Part shown: positions 21,864 to 31,352 of the stretch, piece by piece
Numbering within the stretch: the stretch's first letter is position 1
Layout: each line of letters begins with the position of its first letter
NCBI GenBank assembly: GCA_022511075.1
Contig: JAFLSE010000022.1
Location: 1-41,691, forward strand
DNA length: 41,691 bases
Source of the DNA: Prevotella sp.
Lineage (GTDB): Bacteria; Bacteroidota; Bacteroidia; Bacteroidales; Bacteroidaceae
Reading direction: 5' to 3'
Position numbers and translations under genes: made by a program
Notes under the pieces: generated by a model
Seen by the model: the letters and a program-made list of their open reading frames with translations, nothing else
What the model was told of the DNA's origin: nothing
The model's database searches: none

Positions 21864-24214
21864 TACACGCCATAAGGAACTTAAACCAGCGCGGTCAGCA
21901 CAACTGGACGAAGATACTCTGTCTTGCCATAGGCTTGGCTGCCGGTGTAGTGCTGATAGGAAAGGTGGGGCTGGAGCAGTCGTGGGACGACTTTTTCCCA
22001 GAAAGCGACCGCATCTATATGGTCTGTGAGAGTACTATCGTAGATGGCGAGTATAAACAATTTCCGCAGACGGCAGGAGCCGTAGCCCCCGGCATAAAGC
22101 GCTATTGCCCACAGGTGGAGGCGGCCACTCGCTATACGTGGATTATGGAAATGGCACTCGTGGTGACTGACGACGATGAACGTATGCGTGCCAATGTTGC
22201 CTTAGTGGACAGTTGTTTCTTCGATGTGTTTCCTTTTCGCATCATTGCCGGCAATCCTAAGCAGGCTCTCAGTCAGATGCAATACTGCATGGTGTCTCAG
22301 TCGCTGGCGGAAAAATTAGGTGGCGATGTCGTTGGCAAGAAGATTTACTATAAGAAACATGACGGATGGACACTGACGATTGGCGGGGTGTATGAGGATA
22401 TTCCCTTGAACTCCAAGCTCAACGGTCTGGAAATCATGGTGTCGTTGCCCACGATAAAGCAAATTATGTGGGACGGAACGGAAAACTGGGTAGGCAACGA
22501 CCGCTATCAAAGTTATGTCCGACTTGTCAAAGGCACAACGCCCGACGACTTGAAACCACAACTCCGAAAGATGGAGAGTGAAAACATACCTGAGGAAGAA
22601 ATGAAGAAGGCAGGTGTGAAATTGGAATTCTTCTTGCAACCACTCTTGGACTACCATGCGAAAGACGAAAACACCCGACGAATGACATGGATATTGTCGT
22701 TGTTGGCAACGGTGCTTATCGGCTGTGCCGTCATGAACTATCTGCTGTTGGTTGTGGGTGGCATCAGTCGTCGTGCCCGTGAAATGGCTGTCCGCAAATA
22801 CTATGGAGCGGAAAACCACAACCTCTATGCCCAAGTCCTGTCGGAGAGTGTGCTGCATCTGCTATTGTCGTTAGCTTTGGCAGCAGGACTGCTCTTTGTG
22901 GCGAAAAACATCGTTGAGCAAACCACGGGTGCGCCGTTGGACGTGCTTCTCTTGGCTGGCAACAACGTGTGGATGATTGTGCTGACCAGCCTTGTGGTGC
23001 TGCTCATCACGGGATTGGTGCCAAGCTGGATTTACACCCATATCCCTGTGGCTGCCGCTTTCAAGAACTACAGCCAGAGCCACCGCCTTTGGAAACTACT
23101 GCTCTTGGGCTTGCAGTTTGCCTCGGCAACATTCCTCATCGTGCTATTGACAGTGGTAGGTCGGCAGTATCAGCTGATGGTGAACGACAATCCGGGCTAC
23201 GACTATTCAACGTTGGGAGTGATTGACGGCAACGACCTCTCAGCCCAAGAGCGTCAGCTGGTGGTCGATGAACTGCGCAAGTTGTCAGTGGTCAAGGGCG
23301 TGACTGCTTCCAGCGAAATGCTGACCACCCATCAGAGTGGCGACAACATCTTCCTGCCCGACGACGAGCGACAGTACATGAATGTTGCCAACCTCTACTT
23401 TATGGGCGATGGCTATTTCGACGTGATGGGTATTCCCATTGTCTCTGGTCGCACGTTCACGGAGCAGACCGACACGCTGGCAGAGGTCATGGTCAGCCGT
23501 CGTTTCGAGGAGCGTATGCGGGAGTTGGCAGGTTGGGACCAAGCCGTTGGCAAACAGATTCACGTCACATCGTTCGATGGCTACCATACCATTGTCGGTG
23601 TCTATGACGACCCTCGCATTGGCAGTATTACCAATCCCGACACTCGTCCCAGCGTCTGCTTCTACAGCCAAAAACCAGAGTATTTGCCTGATATCTTGGT
23701 GCGCTTCCACTCGATGGATGGCATGGAAGCAGTGAACAAGCGACTGCATGAACTCATTCCCCACAATCCCGATGTTGTAGTAACGCCATATAGTCTGGTA
23801 ATGACGGAACTCTACACCGATGCTCACCGCTTCCGCACCACCGTAATGATTGGCGGACTGGTGGCATTGCTCGTCGCCCTCATCGGACTTGTTGGTTACT
23901 TGGCAGGCGAGATAGGTCGCAGGCAAAAGGAGATAGCCATTCGTAAAGTCAATGGCGCACGAACACAAGAAGTGCTGCGCCTCTTCGTCACCGACATTCT
24001 GCGTGTAGCCCTGCCTGCCATCGTTGTAGGAATCGTGACTTCTTGGTACGTTGCCCGTCAATGGTTAGAGCAGTTCAGTGAAAAGACATCATTGTCGCCC
24101 TTGCTCTTTGCCGGCTGTGCATTATTAGTGCTAATCATCATCTTGGGTGTCGTCTACACGTGTTGCAGGCGTATCTCAACCAGCAATCCTGTTGACTACT
24201 TGAAAGACGAGTGA
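21860..24214 (+). CDS. MacB/FtsX-type ABC permease, second of two
   Basis: This 784-aa paralogue of the first permease has an N-terminal helix (about 15-33), a periplasmic domain, and central helices such as WILSLLATVLIGCAVMNYLLLVVGGISRRAREMAVRKYYGA. A second periplasmic region and C-terminal helices follow, including the conserved cytoplasmic turn LAGEIGRRQKEIAIRKVNGA. It ends NPVDYLKDE, similar to the first permease's end. The pair probably forms a heterodimer. It is the last gene of the efflux operon, with only 17 bp to the convergent gene at 24232. Confidence 0.86.
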   Translation: MIHAIRNLNQRGQHNWTKILCLAIGLAAGVVLIGKVGLEQSWDDFFPESDRIYMVCESTIVDGEYKQFPQTAGAVAPGIKRYCPQVEAATRYTWIMEMALVVTDDDERMRANVALVDSCFFDVFPFRIIAGNPKQALSQMQYCMVSQSLAEKLGGDVVGKKIYYKKHDGWTLTIGGVYEDIPLNSKLNGLEIMVSLPTIKQIMWDGTENWVGNDRYQSYVRLVKGTTPDDLKPQLRKMESENIPEEEMKKAGVKLEFFLQPLLDYHAKDENTRRMTWILSLLATVLIGCAVMNYLLLVVGGISRRAREMAVRKYYGAENHNLYAQVLSESVLHLLLSLALAAGLLFVAKNIVEQTTGAPLDVLLLAGNNVWMIVLTSLVVLLITGLVPSWIYTHIPVAAAFKNYSQSHRLWKLLLLGLQFASATFLIVLLTVVGRQYQLMVNDNPGYDYSTLGVIDGNDLSAQERQLVVDELRKLSVVKGVTASSEMLTTHQSGDNIFLPDDERQYMNVANLYFMGDGYFDVMGIPIVSGRTFTEQTDTLAEVMVSRRFEERMRELAGWDQAVGKQIHVTSFDGYHTIVGVYDDPRIGSITNPDTRPSVCFYSQKPEYLPDILVRFHSMDGMEAVNKRLHELIPHNPDVVVTPYSLVMTELYTDAHRFRTTVMIGGLVALLVALIGLVGYLAGEIGRRQKEIAIRKVNGARTQEVLRLFVTDILRVALPAIVVGIVTSWYVARQWLEQFSEKTSLSPLLFAGCALLVLIIILGVVYTCCRRISTSNPVDYLKDE

Positions 24215-24231
24215 AGTAACCTATTATGTTA

Positions 24232-25191
24232 TCACTCCATATTCAAATGCAATACCAATGGTAGGTGGTCGCTATAGCCGTCGCGCTGATATTTGAAACC
24301 ATTATATGTGCGGTAGGGTTTCCTGCCGCCATATTTTTCATCTTCTTGTGTCAGGAAAGGCAGGTCGTTGATGTAGACGGAATGCACCCTGCGCTGCAAA
24401 GGAGGACTTAGGAGAATATGGTCGAGACTACCCCATCGCCCTTGATAGCGATAAGTGCCTTTAGCACCGTTTATGCCACGGGCTCTTGCTGTGACATCGG
24501 TAAGGTTTTGGCGATAGAGTATTTTCAGAGATTCATTGTTGGTATAGTCGTTAAAGTCGCCGGCAACGATGATGTTGGCGGAAGGAGAAATGGCGACGAT
24601 GCTGTCGATGGACAGGCTTAAACGATTGGCAACAGCAATGCGGTTAGGACGACTTGCCTGCTCGCCACCGAGACGACTGGGCGCATGGAGCACAAAGATG
24701 TGAAGAGTATCACGAGAGTTGAACACACCGCTTACATAAAGAATGTCACGGGTGGGGTGCATGCCGTTGATTGGCGTGGTGCGCAGTGGATAGTGGCAGA
24801 GAGGAACGAAGGTGTCGCGAAAAAGCAGGGCGACATCTATGCCACGGGCATCTTCGGAATCGGTAATGAAATAGTCGTAACGGGCATTGCGCAAAAGACT
24901 GCGGCGGGTGAGGGCTACCATAACACTATCGTTCTCCACCTCGCAAAGTGCCACGAGGTCAGGCAGATGCGTAACGTGAGATTCTTTCTCGTCGCTGCGT
25001 GAACATGAAATAATTTCCTTGGCAATGTTGTTTACCTTGTGCCAATACTTACCGTTGTTCCACTTTCGGTTGCTTTCGGGCAGAAACTCATAGTCGTTCT
25101 TGAGACTATCGTGCTGGCAGTCGAAAAGATTCTCACAATTCAGTTCCACGAATGTGAGAAAAGATGTTATTACAAGTATCAGCGAATACAT
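24232..25191 (-). CDS. Secreted endonuclease/exonuclease/phosphatase-family protein
   Basis: A short hydrophobic start (MYSLILVITSFLTF) leads into the fold's first motif VELNCENLFD. Further catalytic-core motifs follow: DLVALCEVEN (metal-binding Glu), LHAPSRLGG, VAGDFNDYTNNES (Asp/Asn) and the final SDHLPLVLHL (Asp-His). These place it with the Mg-dependent nucleases and phosphatases. The catalytic residues look intact at 319 aa. Its ATG directly abuts the gldN stop with no gap, so it is translated with the T9SS operon. It may be exported and could be a nuclease or lipid phosphatase; the sequence does not say which. Confidence 0.82.
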   Translation of the reverse strand: MYSLILVITSFLTFVELNCENLFDCQHDSLKNDYEFLPESNRKWNNGKYWHKVNNIAKEIISCSRSDEKESHVTHLPDLVALCEVENDSVMVALTRRSLLRNARYDYFITDSEDARGIDVALLFRDTFVPLCHYPLRTTPINGMHPTRDILYVSGVFNSRDTLHIFVLHAPSRLGGEQASRPNRIAVANRLSLSIDSIVAISPSANIIVAGDFNDYTNNESLKILYRQNLTDVTARARGINGAKGTYRYQGRWGSLDHILLSPPLQRRVHSVYINDLPFLTQEDEKYGGRKPYRTYNGFKYQRDGYSDHLPLVLHLNME

Positions 25192-26256
25192 TTAGTGACG
25201 CTGACGACGCACAGTCATTCTTGCACCAGAGGAAGATGATGAAGAAGCACTCGACTTTGGCTTCTTTGTCTTTACAGCACCAGAAGAAGCACTTCTGCGA
25301 CCAGAAGATGACGCAGCCTTCTGTTTGGTAGCCTTAACCGCCTTCGGATCGAGATTGGCAATGCTGTCGAGAGAGTCTTTCTTTACAGGGTCGCCAAAAA
25401 TATTTTTCTCGAAGGCAGCCAATTCTGCCTCAATCTTTTTCTGCTCCTGTGCCAGCGCACTGTCGGTGGGGCAATATTGGGCGAGTGTCTTTCCGAGCAT
25501 ATTGTTGGTCTTGTATATGTCGCCCTTATATTTATTCATCGTGAAATAATCTTCCAGACTCATCACGGCGGCATTGTTGAGATTGCTCGTCATAACGCTC
25601 TGTCGGCTCAAGAAGGGAGCGAGGTCGCTATACTTCACCCAGAACAACGGATATTTGGCAGACTCACCGCCGAAGTCATCATCACGCACCATGATAGGGC
25701 ACAGCGCAAGCACCTTGCGGTGGAAGGTAGAGTTTGCCTGATTGAAGTATGCGCTTTCCTTCAGGTAGTACATCTTCACCTCTGAAGAAGGAATGTCGCT
25801 GTTGTCAACGCGCAACTTGCCGTTTTGCTCCTCATAGAAAATATGATAGTTGTCGAGAATGGTCTGCATAGATGCTCGTGCCGAGTCGGAGAACACCTCG
25901 TTGCCGTCGAGACGATACTCATATACGGGAATATATCCATTGAGAGCCAGTTTGAAGATATATGTGAACAAGTTCATCTGCTTGTCAATCACCTCCACTG
26001 GATAGTACAAGCCGGCATTTGCATCCTTATTGAGGTCAATCTCACGATATATGTCGCGCCTCCACACAACATCCTCGGGCATGTCTATAGCCGTGGGAAA
26101 CATAAGTTGGGCACGACGCGAGATACCCTGCTGCCTGTTCTGCTGCGTGGTGGTGTTTGTTTCTGCGCGGCGTTTCTTTGGCTGTGCCGAAACTCCGATG
26201 GCAACCATTGCCATCATTGCTATCAATAGTATATTCTTCATTGTCTGCATATTCAA
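25192..26256 (-). CDS. gldN: Type IX secretion component GldN/PorN
   Basis: This periplasmic T9SS protein forms the outer-membrane-linked ring with the GldK lipoprotein. A signal peptide ends near VSAQ. The family core follows: VVWRRDIYREIDLNKDANAGLYYPVEV, then LFTYIFKLALNGYIPVYEYRLDG, then SAKYPLFWVKYSDLAPFLSRQ. At 354 aa it is slightly long because of a Ser/Lys-rich tail (about 310-354) that looks disordered and basic. It is the fifth gene after porP-gldK-gldL-gldM, the standard order. The start may be the second methionine cluster, MQTMKN. Confidence 0.92.
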   Translation of the reverse strand: MNMQTMKNILLIAMMAMVAIGVSAQPKKRRAETNTTTQQNRQQGISRRAQLMFPTAIDMPEDVVWRRDIYREIDLNKDANAGLYYPVEVIDKQMNLFTYIFKLALNGYIPVYEYRLDGNEVFSDSARASMQTILDNYHIFYEEQNGKLRVDNSDIPSSEVKMYYLKESAYFNQANSTFHRKVLALCPIMVRDDDFGGESAKYPLFWVKYSDLAPFLSRQSVMTSNLNNAAVMSLEDYFTMNKYKGDIYKTNNMLGKTLAQYCPTDSALAQEQKKIEAELAAFEKNIFGDPVKKDSLDSIANLDPKAVKATKQKAASSSGRRSASSGAVKTKKPKSSASSSSSSGARMTVRRQRH

Positions 26257-26299
26257 ATATTCTTCACTCTTCGTTCTTCACTTCTTTAACTCAAAGCAA

Positions 26300-27865
26300 C
26301 TACCTCACAATAACCTCCATTGAGGCATCAAGTTTTCGCTGTATGCCGTCGGGGCCCACAGCCACTATGCGTGATATGTAGAAACGGCGGTTGCGCGTGA
26401 GTTTGCGGAATGTTTCTTTCTGTCGTGCGGAGAAGTTTGCTCCGTCGCTCACCATAGGTACGGCATTACCCATATTGTCAAAGAACACTGTCTCAAAGCT
26501 CTGCACCTTGAAGGCTATGTCGAGTATTCCGTCGTCTATGGCTGCGTTTATTCCCTGTGCGTTCATAAGGCTTGCCTTTGCCAACGCACCTCCACGATAT
26601 CTGTTTGGATTGCCTTGCTCGTCGGCAATGGCTATGTATGCTGTCGGGTCGGGCAACTTACGCACATGGAATGTGAACTGCCCCATCTGCTGCGCCTTGC
26701 CTGTGTTGGTTGATGTAACGGTTATGGTAACATCCTTGCCCACGCTGCCCGGACGGGCTATGTATTTTCCGGGACCTACGGGAGTGAGCGACCCACCGCT
26801 TATCGTGGCTGAAATCTTGTTGAGTGGAACTCCCGGCACACTGACGCTTATGGGGTTGTTGTAACCTGCATAGAGCACGTTCATAAGGTCTGCCGACACG
26901 GTTGCGCTTGGGTCTACCACGGTGTACTTCTGACTGAAGTCGCGGCGTATCTTGTCGCCACTACCATTTATTGTCTCTATAAAGCCGGTGAGCGTAAAGT
27001 CGCCCGTCTTTCCGCAAACGGTCTCATAAAGTCCGTTCTTGAGATCCATTTTCCTTTCGCCTATATATATGTCGGGCACTTGCGTGGTGTCTACGGCAGC
27101 CATCACAATCTGTGCCGAGAACTTATCGCCGCGCACGATTGTCTGCGCGTTTGGTATCACGTATGCATTGAGCGAGTTCACACGAATGTCCTTCACGTCG
27201 ATGTTCGACACCAGAGTGTGAAGCACTTCACCCTCGGCATAGCGCACGTCGCTCTGCAATTTCGACAGCAGTGTTATGGCAGCAGCCACGGGCATATCCT
27301 CGAACATATATTCCTGCCAGTTCTTTCCCATAGTCACGGCATTCTTGGGAATGTCGGTGGTAAGGTTGCTCTTGATAATCTCCTGCTGTCCTTTGTCGGT
27401 AATCATTCCGAGTATACGGGTGCGGAACGAGTTTATTGCATCATACAACTTGCCGCCCTGTCCACGTCCCGGCGCAAGCATCACTTGGTTTGCCGGCTCA
27501 AGACCTTCCTTGTTCTTTATGTTGTTCACGTCGCCTTCGTCGCCGTCAGCCTCTTTCACTATGGCAATCTTGAGCTGCTGGGCAAAGTTATATAGCGAGT
27601 CGCTCATGCGCCTGACTTCCTGCGCCTTGTCAAACCATGCCTTCACCTTGGCAGGGTTTGCCTTCATCTGCGCCTCAAAGTCGTCATATATGCTCATGTT
27701 CTCCTTCGTGGCGTTTGCCGTGGTGCGGTTCAGGCTTTCCTCCACTATAGAAAAACCGTTGAGCACCTCGTTTGACACGTTGAGCGCGAGCATTGCCATA
27801 AGCACGATATACAAAAGATTTATCATCTTCTGTCGCGGCGATATGGGATTTTTCTTTATTGCCAT
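26300..27865 (-). CDS. gldM: Type IX secretion component GldM/PorM
   Basis: With GldL this forms the proton-driven motor of the T9SS and spans the periplasm. The N-terminus (KNPISPRQKMINLLYIVLMAMLALNVSNEVLNGF) contains the single inner-membrane helix. A helical domain with FEAQMKANPAKVKAWFDKAQEV follows, then Ig-like beta domains ending in RFYISRIVAVGPDG. At 521 aa it matches the family. It starts 27 bp after gldL. All expected features are present. Confidence 0.95.
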   Translation of the reverse strand: MAIKKNPISPRQKMINLLYIVLMAMLALNVSNEVLNGFSIVEESLNRTTANATKENMSIYDDFEAQMKANPAKVKAWFDKAQEVRRMSDSLYNFAQQLKIAIVKEADGDEGDVNNIKNKEGLEPANQVMLAPGRGQGGKLYDAINSFRTRILGMITDKGQQEIIKSNLTTDIPKNAVTMGKNWQEYMFEDMPVAAAITLLSKLQSDVRYAEGEVLHTLVSNIDVKDIRVNSLNAYVIPNAQTIVRGDKFSAQIVMAAVDTTQVPDIYIGERKMDLKNGLYETVCGKTGDFTLTGFIETINGSGDKIRRDFSQKYTVVDPSATVSADLMNVLYAGYNNPISVSVPGVPLNKISATISGGSLTPVGPGKYIARPGSVGKDVTITVTSTNTGKAQQMGQFTFHVRKLPDPTAYIAIADEQGNPNRYRGGALAKASLMNAQGINAAIDDGILDIAFKVQSFETVFFDNMGNAVPMVSDGANFSARQKETFRKLTRNRRFYISRIVAVGPDGIQRKLDASMEVIVR

Positions 27866-27892
27866 CTACTATATAATAATATATAATGTGTA

Positions 27893-28645
27893 TTATGAAA
27901 CAGCGTTGCCTGCGGCGCGCATGTTCACCGTCATCGCCTCTATCATTCGGGCGTATATCTTGTTGAGTTCCGCTATCTGACTTGCCAGCTTGCGTGTCTG
28001 CTCGTTAATCTCGTCGATTGTGCCAATCTGCGAACTTGCGCTCTTAAGCTGCATTTCGTAAACCTTGCTGATGCCGGTAAGGGTGCGGTTTAGGTTTTCC
28101 ATCTCCTCCGAGTCGCGTGTCAGGCGCTGGCTCTGCTCCGACACTTTTTGCAGTGTCTCGGTCAGCGTCTTCAACTCTTCAACGTAGTTCTCAGTAGCCT
28201 CCTGCATACCGTCGCCTACAGGCGAGGATGCCACCACGGAGCCGACAGTCACAGGCACGTCTCCTGTAGGCAAAACAACATCCGAAGCATTACCACCACC
28301 TTGCGCAATTCCGCCAATTATTATTGGTCCTGATACAGAAGGCTCGGCTGCTTCATCAGCCAGCGGCTCATCATCATCAGTCAGGTGTATAGGCAGGTCC
28401 TTGCCTATAGCCGTCTTGTCAAACGGACGGTCGAATGCCGATATGAAGAACACAAGCACCTCCGTGCCCATACCGATGTAGAGCATAAGATTTGCCCCCG
28501 GCAGGTGGGTCAGCTTGAAGAGTGTTCCGAGAATCACTATACTTGCTCCCCAACTATAGGCATAGTTAAGGAATGTCTGTCCCGGTACGCTGTCAATCCA
28601 TTTCTGCAACCGGTATATGATATTGATTTTACTGTACTGTGTCAT
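27893..28645 (-). CDS. gldL: Type IX secretion motor component GldL/PorL
   Basis: This inner-membrane protein has two helices, about residues 33-48 (GASIVILGTLFKLTHL) and 53-70 (MLYIGMGTEVLVFFISAF). The second helix carries Glu62, matching the membrane glutamate that the family uses in proton flow. A variable middle follows, then a coiled-coil cytoplasmic end with VEELKTLTETLQKVSEQSQRL. Its ATG overlaps the gldK stop (ATGA, 28645-28642), so both are translated together. Length 250 aa is usual. Confidence 0.94.
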   Translation of the reverse strand: MTQYSKINIIYRLQKWIDSVPGQTFLNYAYSWGASIVILGTLFKLTHLPGANLMLYIGMGTEVLVFFISAFDRPFDKTAIGKDLPIHLTDDDEPLADEAAEPSVSGPIIIGGIAQGGGNASDVVLPTGDVPVTVGSVVASSPVGDGMQEATENYVEELKTLTETLQKVSEQSQRLTRDSEEMENLNRTLTGISKVYEMQLKSASSQIGTIDEINEQTRKLASQIAELNKIYARMIEAMTVNMRAAGNAVS

Positions 28646-30099
28646 TTTTTCTTCGTCTTTTTGGATTTCTCACTCGTTGTGTTAGCCAGACTGCGCACGC
28701 AGCGGAAGCCTATGTAAGCCCTCGGCTGGTTTTGATATTCGTATGACCTCCATGCGGAGCGTATATAGCTTTCAGGGTCTTTCCACGAGCCGCCTCTCAC
28801 GCTCTTCTTCTTCATGTTGTAGGGGTCTTCTATGGCGGCATTGTATTTCAGTTCGGGATTTATGTCGTTCATCGACTCCACGCCTGCCTCGGTATAAATG
28901 GTGCTTGTCCATTCCGCCACGTTGCCTGCCATGTCGTACAATCCGTTGCTGTTGGCAGAGTATATTCCCACCTTGCTTGTTATCAGGTTGCCGTCCTTTG
29001 TGTAGTTGCCGTTGTCGGGCTTGAAGTTGGCATAGAAGCAGCCGTTGCCGCTTGCCACGTCGCTGTTCTCCCACGGAAACTCGGTCTGGTCTTTGCCTCT
29101 TGCTGCATACTCCCATTCAGCCTCGGTAGGCAGACGGTAGCGCTGCACGTATCTTGCTGCGGCGCCAAGCCCTTTCAGCAGATACTCCGTGCGCCACGCA
29201 CAAAAGGCATTTGCCTGCTCCCAAGTAACGCCCACTACGGGGTAGTTGTTGTAGGCAGCATTAGTAAAATAGTTGCGCATATACACCTCGTTGTCCGAGT
29301 TTGGGAAGTCGTTCACCCAGCAGGTTGTGTCGGGATATATGTTCACGATATATGTATTGAGGAAATCCCATTCTCCCGTGTACTGCCTGTTTATTGTCTG
29401 ACGCACAATCTTTCCTTCGTCGTCGATGTATGCGGTGTCCTTTGAAATCCAAATCTGCTCGTTGGGATTCTCGGCAATGTCGGTGTTGAGAACACGCTCA
29501 GAGTGCGTAGGGCGATACTTGCGCTTGGCAGCCTCGGTATAGTCGTAAATCTCATAGCGATAGTTCATCTGCCGCCAGTCGAGCATCTTTTCTCCTGTAA
29601 CCTGATTGATGACATATAGGCTCTCGAAAGCGCGCTGCTGGTCTTCATCGGGCTTGCGCGGCAGAGGCTTCTTCCAGTTGAGGTGCGGAGTGACGGGATC
29701 GCCATTCTTGTCTTCCTCAATCTTGTATGTCTCGTCGCCGCCGTATGCAGGGTCTGCAAGGCGCTCACGCAGAATGGAGTCGCGCACATAGTACACAAAC
29801 TGACGATACTGCGAGTTGGTTATCTCCGTCTCGTCCATCCAGAAACCTTCCACGGAAATATCCCTCACAGGCGTTTCCTTGCCCCAAAGGCTGTCTTGCT
29901 TCTCGATACCCATTCGCAGGTGTCCGCGCTTTATGAGCGTCATTCCGTATGGAGTAGGCTCGGTAAAAGCCTTGCCGCTTGCTCCCGTCACCTCGCCGCC
30001 CGACGACGATGTCGTCATTTTGCCGCCGAAGCACGACGTAAGCATGGCAACAAGGGCAACTGCCACAAGTGAAGTCAGTATACCACTTATATTCTTCAT
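28642..30099 (-). CDS. gldK: Type IX secretion lipoprotein GldK/PorK
   Basis: The start MKNISGILTSLVAVALVAMLTSC has a lipobox (LTSC). The rest is a formylglycine-generating-enzyme-like fold, seen as MTLIKRGHLRMG, EITNSQYRQFV, NYPVVGVTWEQANAFCAWR, YRLPTEAEWEYAARG, GLYDMAGNVAEWTS, SVRGGSW and IGFRCVR. In the T9SS this fold serves a structural role in the GldK/GldN ring attached to the outer membrane. It lies between porP and gldL and is read in the same operon, with 52 bp after porP. Confidence 0.95.
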   Translation of the reverse strand: MKNISGILTSLVAVALVAMLTSCFGGKMTTSSSGGEVTGASGKAFTEPTPYGMTLIKRGHLRMGIEKQDSLWGKETPVRDISVEGFWMDETEITNSQYRQFVYYVRDSILRERLADPAYGGDETYKIEEDKNGDPVTPHLNWKKPLPRKPDEDQQRAFESLYVINQVTGEKMLDWRQMNYRYEIYDYTEAAKRKYRPTHSERVLNTDIAENPNEQIWISKDTAYIDDEGKIVRQTINRQYTGEWDFLNTYIVNIYPDTTCWVNDFPNSDNEVYMRNYFTNAAYNNYPVVGVTWEQANAFCAWRTEYLLKGLGAAARYVQRYRLPTEAEWEYAARGKDQTEFPWENSDVASGNGCFYANFKPDNGNYTKDGNLITSKVGIYSANSNGLYDMAGNVAEWTSTIYTEAGVESMNDINPELKYNAAIEDPYNMKKKSVRGGSWKDPESYIRSAWRSYEYQNQPRAYIGFRCVRSLANTTSEKSKKTKKK

Positions 30100-30151
30100 C
30101 TTTTAGTATGTGTTATTACTTTTTATATCCTTACTTTTTAAATATCCCCCC

Positions 30152-31090
30152 TTACAACAGCCTCACGCTCTTGTGCAGGTTACGCCCTCTCTTGGCGAAG
30201 TTTATGTCGGTCTGATAACCTATGAACAGCTCGTGGCTGCCGTTGCCGAAACTTATCGCCGATGTGTACACCTCGTAACTATAGCCGATGTGTATACCGT
30301 GGAAATTGCCGCCTATCAGGGCTGTCACGGAGTTTGTAGGACTGCATCCCACACCTGCATACAGCATCTTTTTGTCGTTTGTGTATTTCACCCTCGCGGT
30401 AATATCTGCACGATAAGCCGAGCCGTCATATTGCACCAAGGCCGACGGTTGTATAGATATAAACGGATTTTTTAATTTTATATTGTATCCTGCTGTAAAA
30501 TAATAAGCAGGCTCAATCTTGAAGTCCTGTCGCTCGCCAAGTTCCACCGTGGGAGAATTAAGGTGATGCACCGACACTCCGGCGTATGCATTGCCGTGAG
30601 TGTAATAAAGTCCTACACCGATGTCGAATGCCGAGCCATCCACCTCCGTACTTGGGAAAGCCGGGTCGTTGGGTGTCTCCGTGTCCACCTTCGTGCCGTC
30701 GAACTTCTCGCTAAGCATTCCAATCTGCACTCCGGCACTAATCACGCCACCAAGCAAACTGCGCTTATATGCATATTGCACTGCCATTTTCGTGTGCTTG
30801 AACAAACCTATCTGGTCGTTCTGGAACTGTCCTCCCACTCCATGAAAACTGCCGATGGCAAAAAAGGGCAGGTCGGCAGAAGCATACATCGTCCTCGGAT
30901 TGTTCTCGAAGCCCGTAAGCGTGTTGTTGTATGCCGCCGCAACGTTTATCACGTTCTCCTTTCCCACAGCGGCAGGGTTGAACGATGTCTCCATAGCCCA
31001 ATAATGGGCATAGTTAGCATCATATTGCGCACTCGCCTCGGACAGCGCAACCAACAATACTGCAAATATAATGACTAAACGCCTACACAT
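30152..31090 (-). CDS. porP: Type IX secretion PorP/SprF-family outer-membrane protein
   Basis: A signal peptide ends near EASAQ. The mature protein opens YDANYAHYWAMETSFNPAAVG, the family mark, followed by beta strands with YKRSLLGGVISAGVQIGMLSEKFD, YYTAGYNIKL-type segments, and a late IHIGYSYEVYTSAIS and GSHELFIGYQ. It is a barrel predicted to sit in the outer membrane and link the ring to exported substrates. It is the first gene of the operon, with a -7 element TAACTTTG 37 bp upstream. Length 312 aa is usual. Confidence 0.92.
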   Translation of the reverse strand: MCRRLVIIFAVLLVALSEASAQYDANYAHYWAMETSFNPAAVGKENVINVAAAYNNTLTGFENNPRTMYASADLPFFAIGSFHGVGGQFQNDQIGLFKHTKMAVQYAYKRSLLGGVISAGVQIGMLSEKFDGTKVDTETPNDPAFPSTEVDGSAFDIGVGLYYTHGNAYAGVSVHHLNSPTVELGERQDFKIEPAYYFTAGYNIKLKNPFISIQPSALVQYDGSAYRADITARVKYTNDKKMLYAGVGCSPTNSVTALIGGNFHGIHIGYSYEVYTSAISFGNGSHELFIGYQTDINFAKRGRNLHKSVRLL

Positions 31091-31127
31091 AATGACGGAA
31101 ATCTATAACCAATATTCCAAATTGCTG

Positions 31128-31135
31128 CAAAGTTA
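31128..31135 (-). promoter_or_regulatory. Promoter of the type IX secretion operon
   Basis: TAACTTTG on the minus strand (31135-31128), followed by GC, matches the -7 consensus. No good TTTG is seen at -33. Transcription would start near 31121, about 31 bases before the porP ATG. Confidence 0.6.
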
Positions 31136-31239
31136 CATATTTTTTTGCGAAATATGCTTTCCATTCAAGAAAATATTTTCTTTTTTATAACAAAACTTTA
31201 GGAAAAGTGCCGATAACCGTAAGATTGTTATTATGAATA

Positions 31240-31347
31240 CAAAAAAGTGGGGCACCTAATTATCAGAATGATAATGTCAGTACCCCACACACTACAAACT
31301 ACAGCTATACAAATTTTAATCTTTGTAAATGGAAATATCACATTTCC
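31240..31347 (-). ncRNA. Candidate intergenic small RNA, about 108 nt
   Basis: A perfect minus-strand promoter (31384-31353) faces a terminator hairpin (31288-31241). The predicted RNA starts near 31347 and ends in the T-run near 31241. It has a 5' hairpin GGAAAT/ATTTCC and no coding frame (the only early ATG is followed by TGA). It lies between the T9SS operon and the divergent hybrid sensor gene. Identity with a known RNA family was not recognised. Confidence 0.6.
31241..31288 (-). terminator. Intrinsic terminator of the candidate small RNA
   Basis: On the minus strand, GTGGGG pairs with CCCCAC (31288-31283 with 31252-31247). Inside it lies a second stem, ATTATCA/TGATAAT (31275-31269 with 31265-31259). 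Six T residues follow (31246-31241). This is a good terminator for leftward transcription, with no protein gene upstream of it. Confidence 0.75.
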
Positions 31348-31352
31348 GTTTG

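Noticed and set aside
14588..24252. A shared 16-base string CCATATTCAAATGCAA at 14588-14603 and 24237-24252
   Set aside because: Both copies sit at ends of unrelated leftward genes and the flanks are only loosely alike. Too little to call a repeat element.
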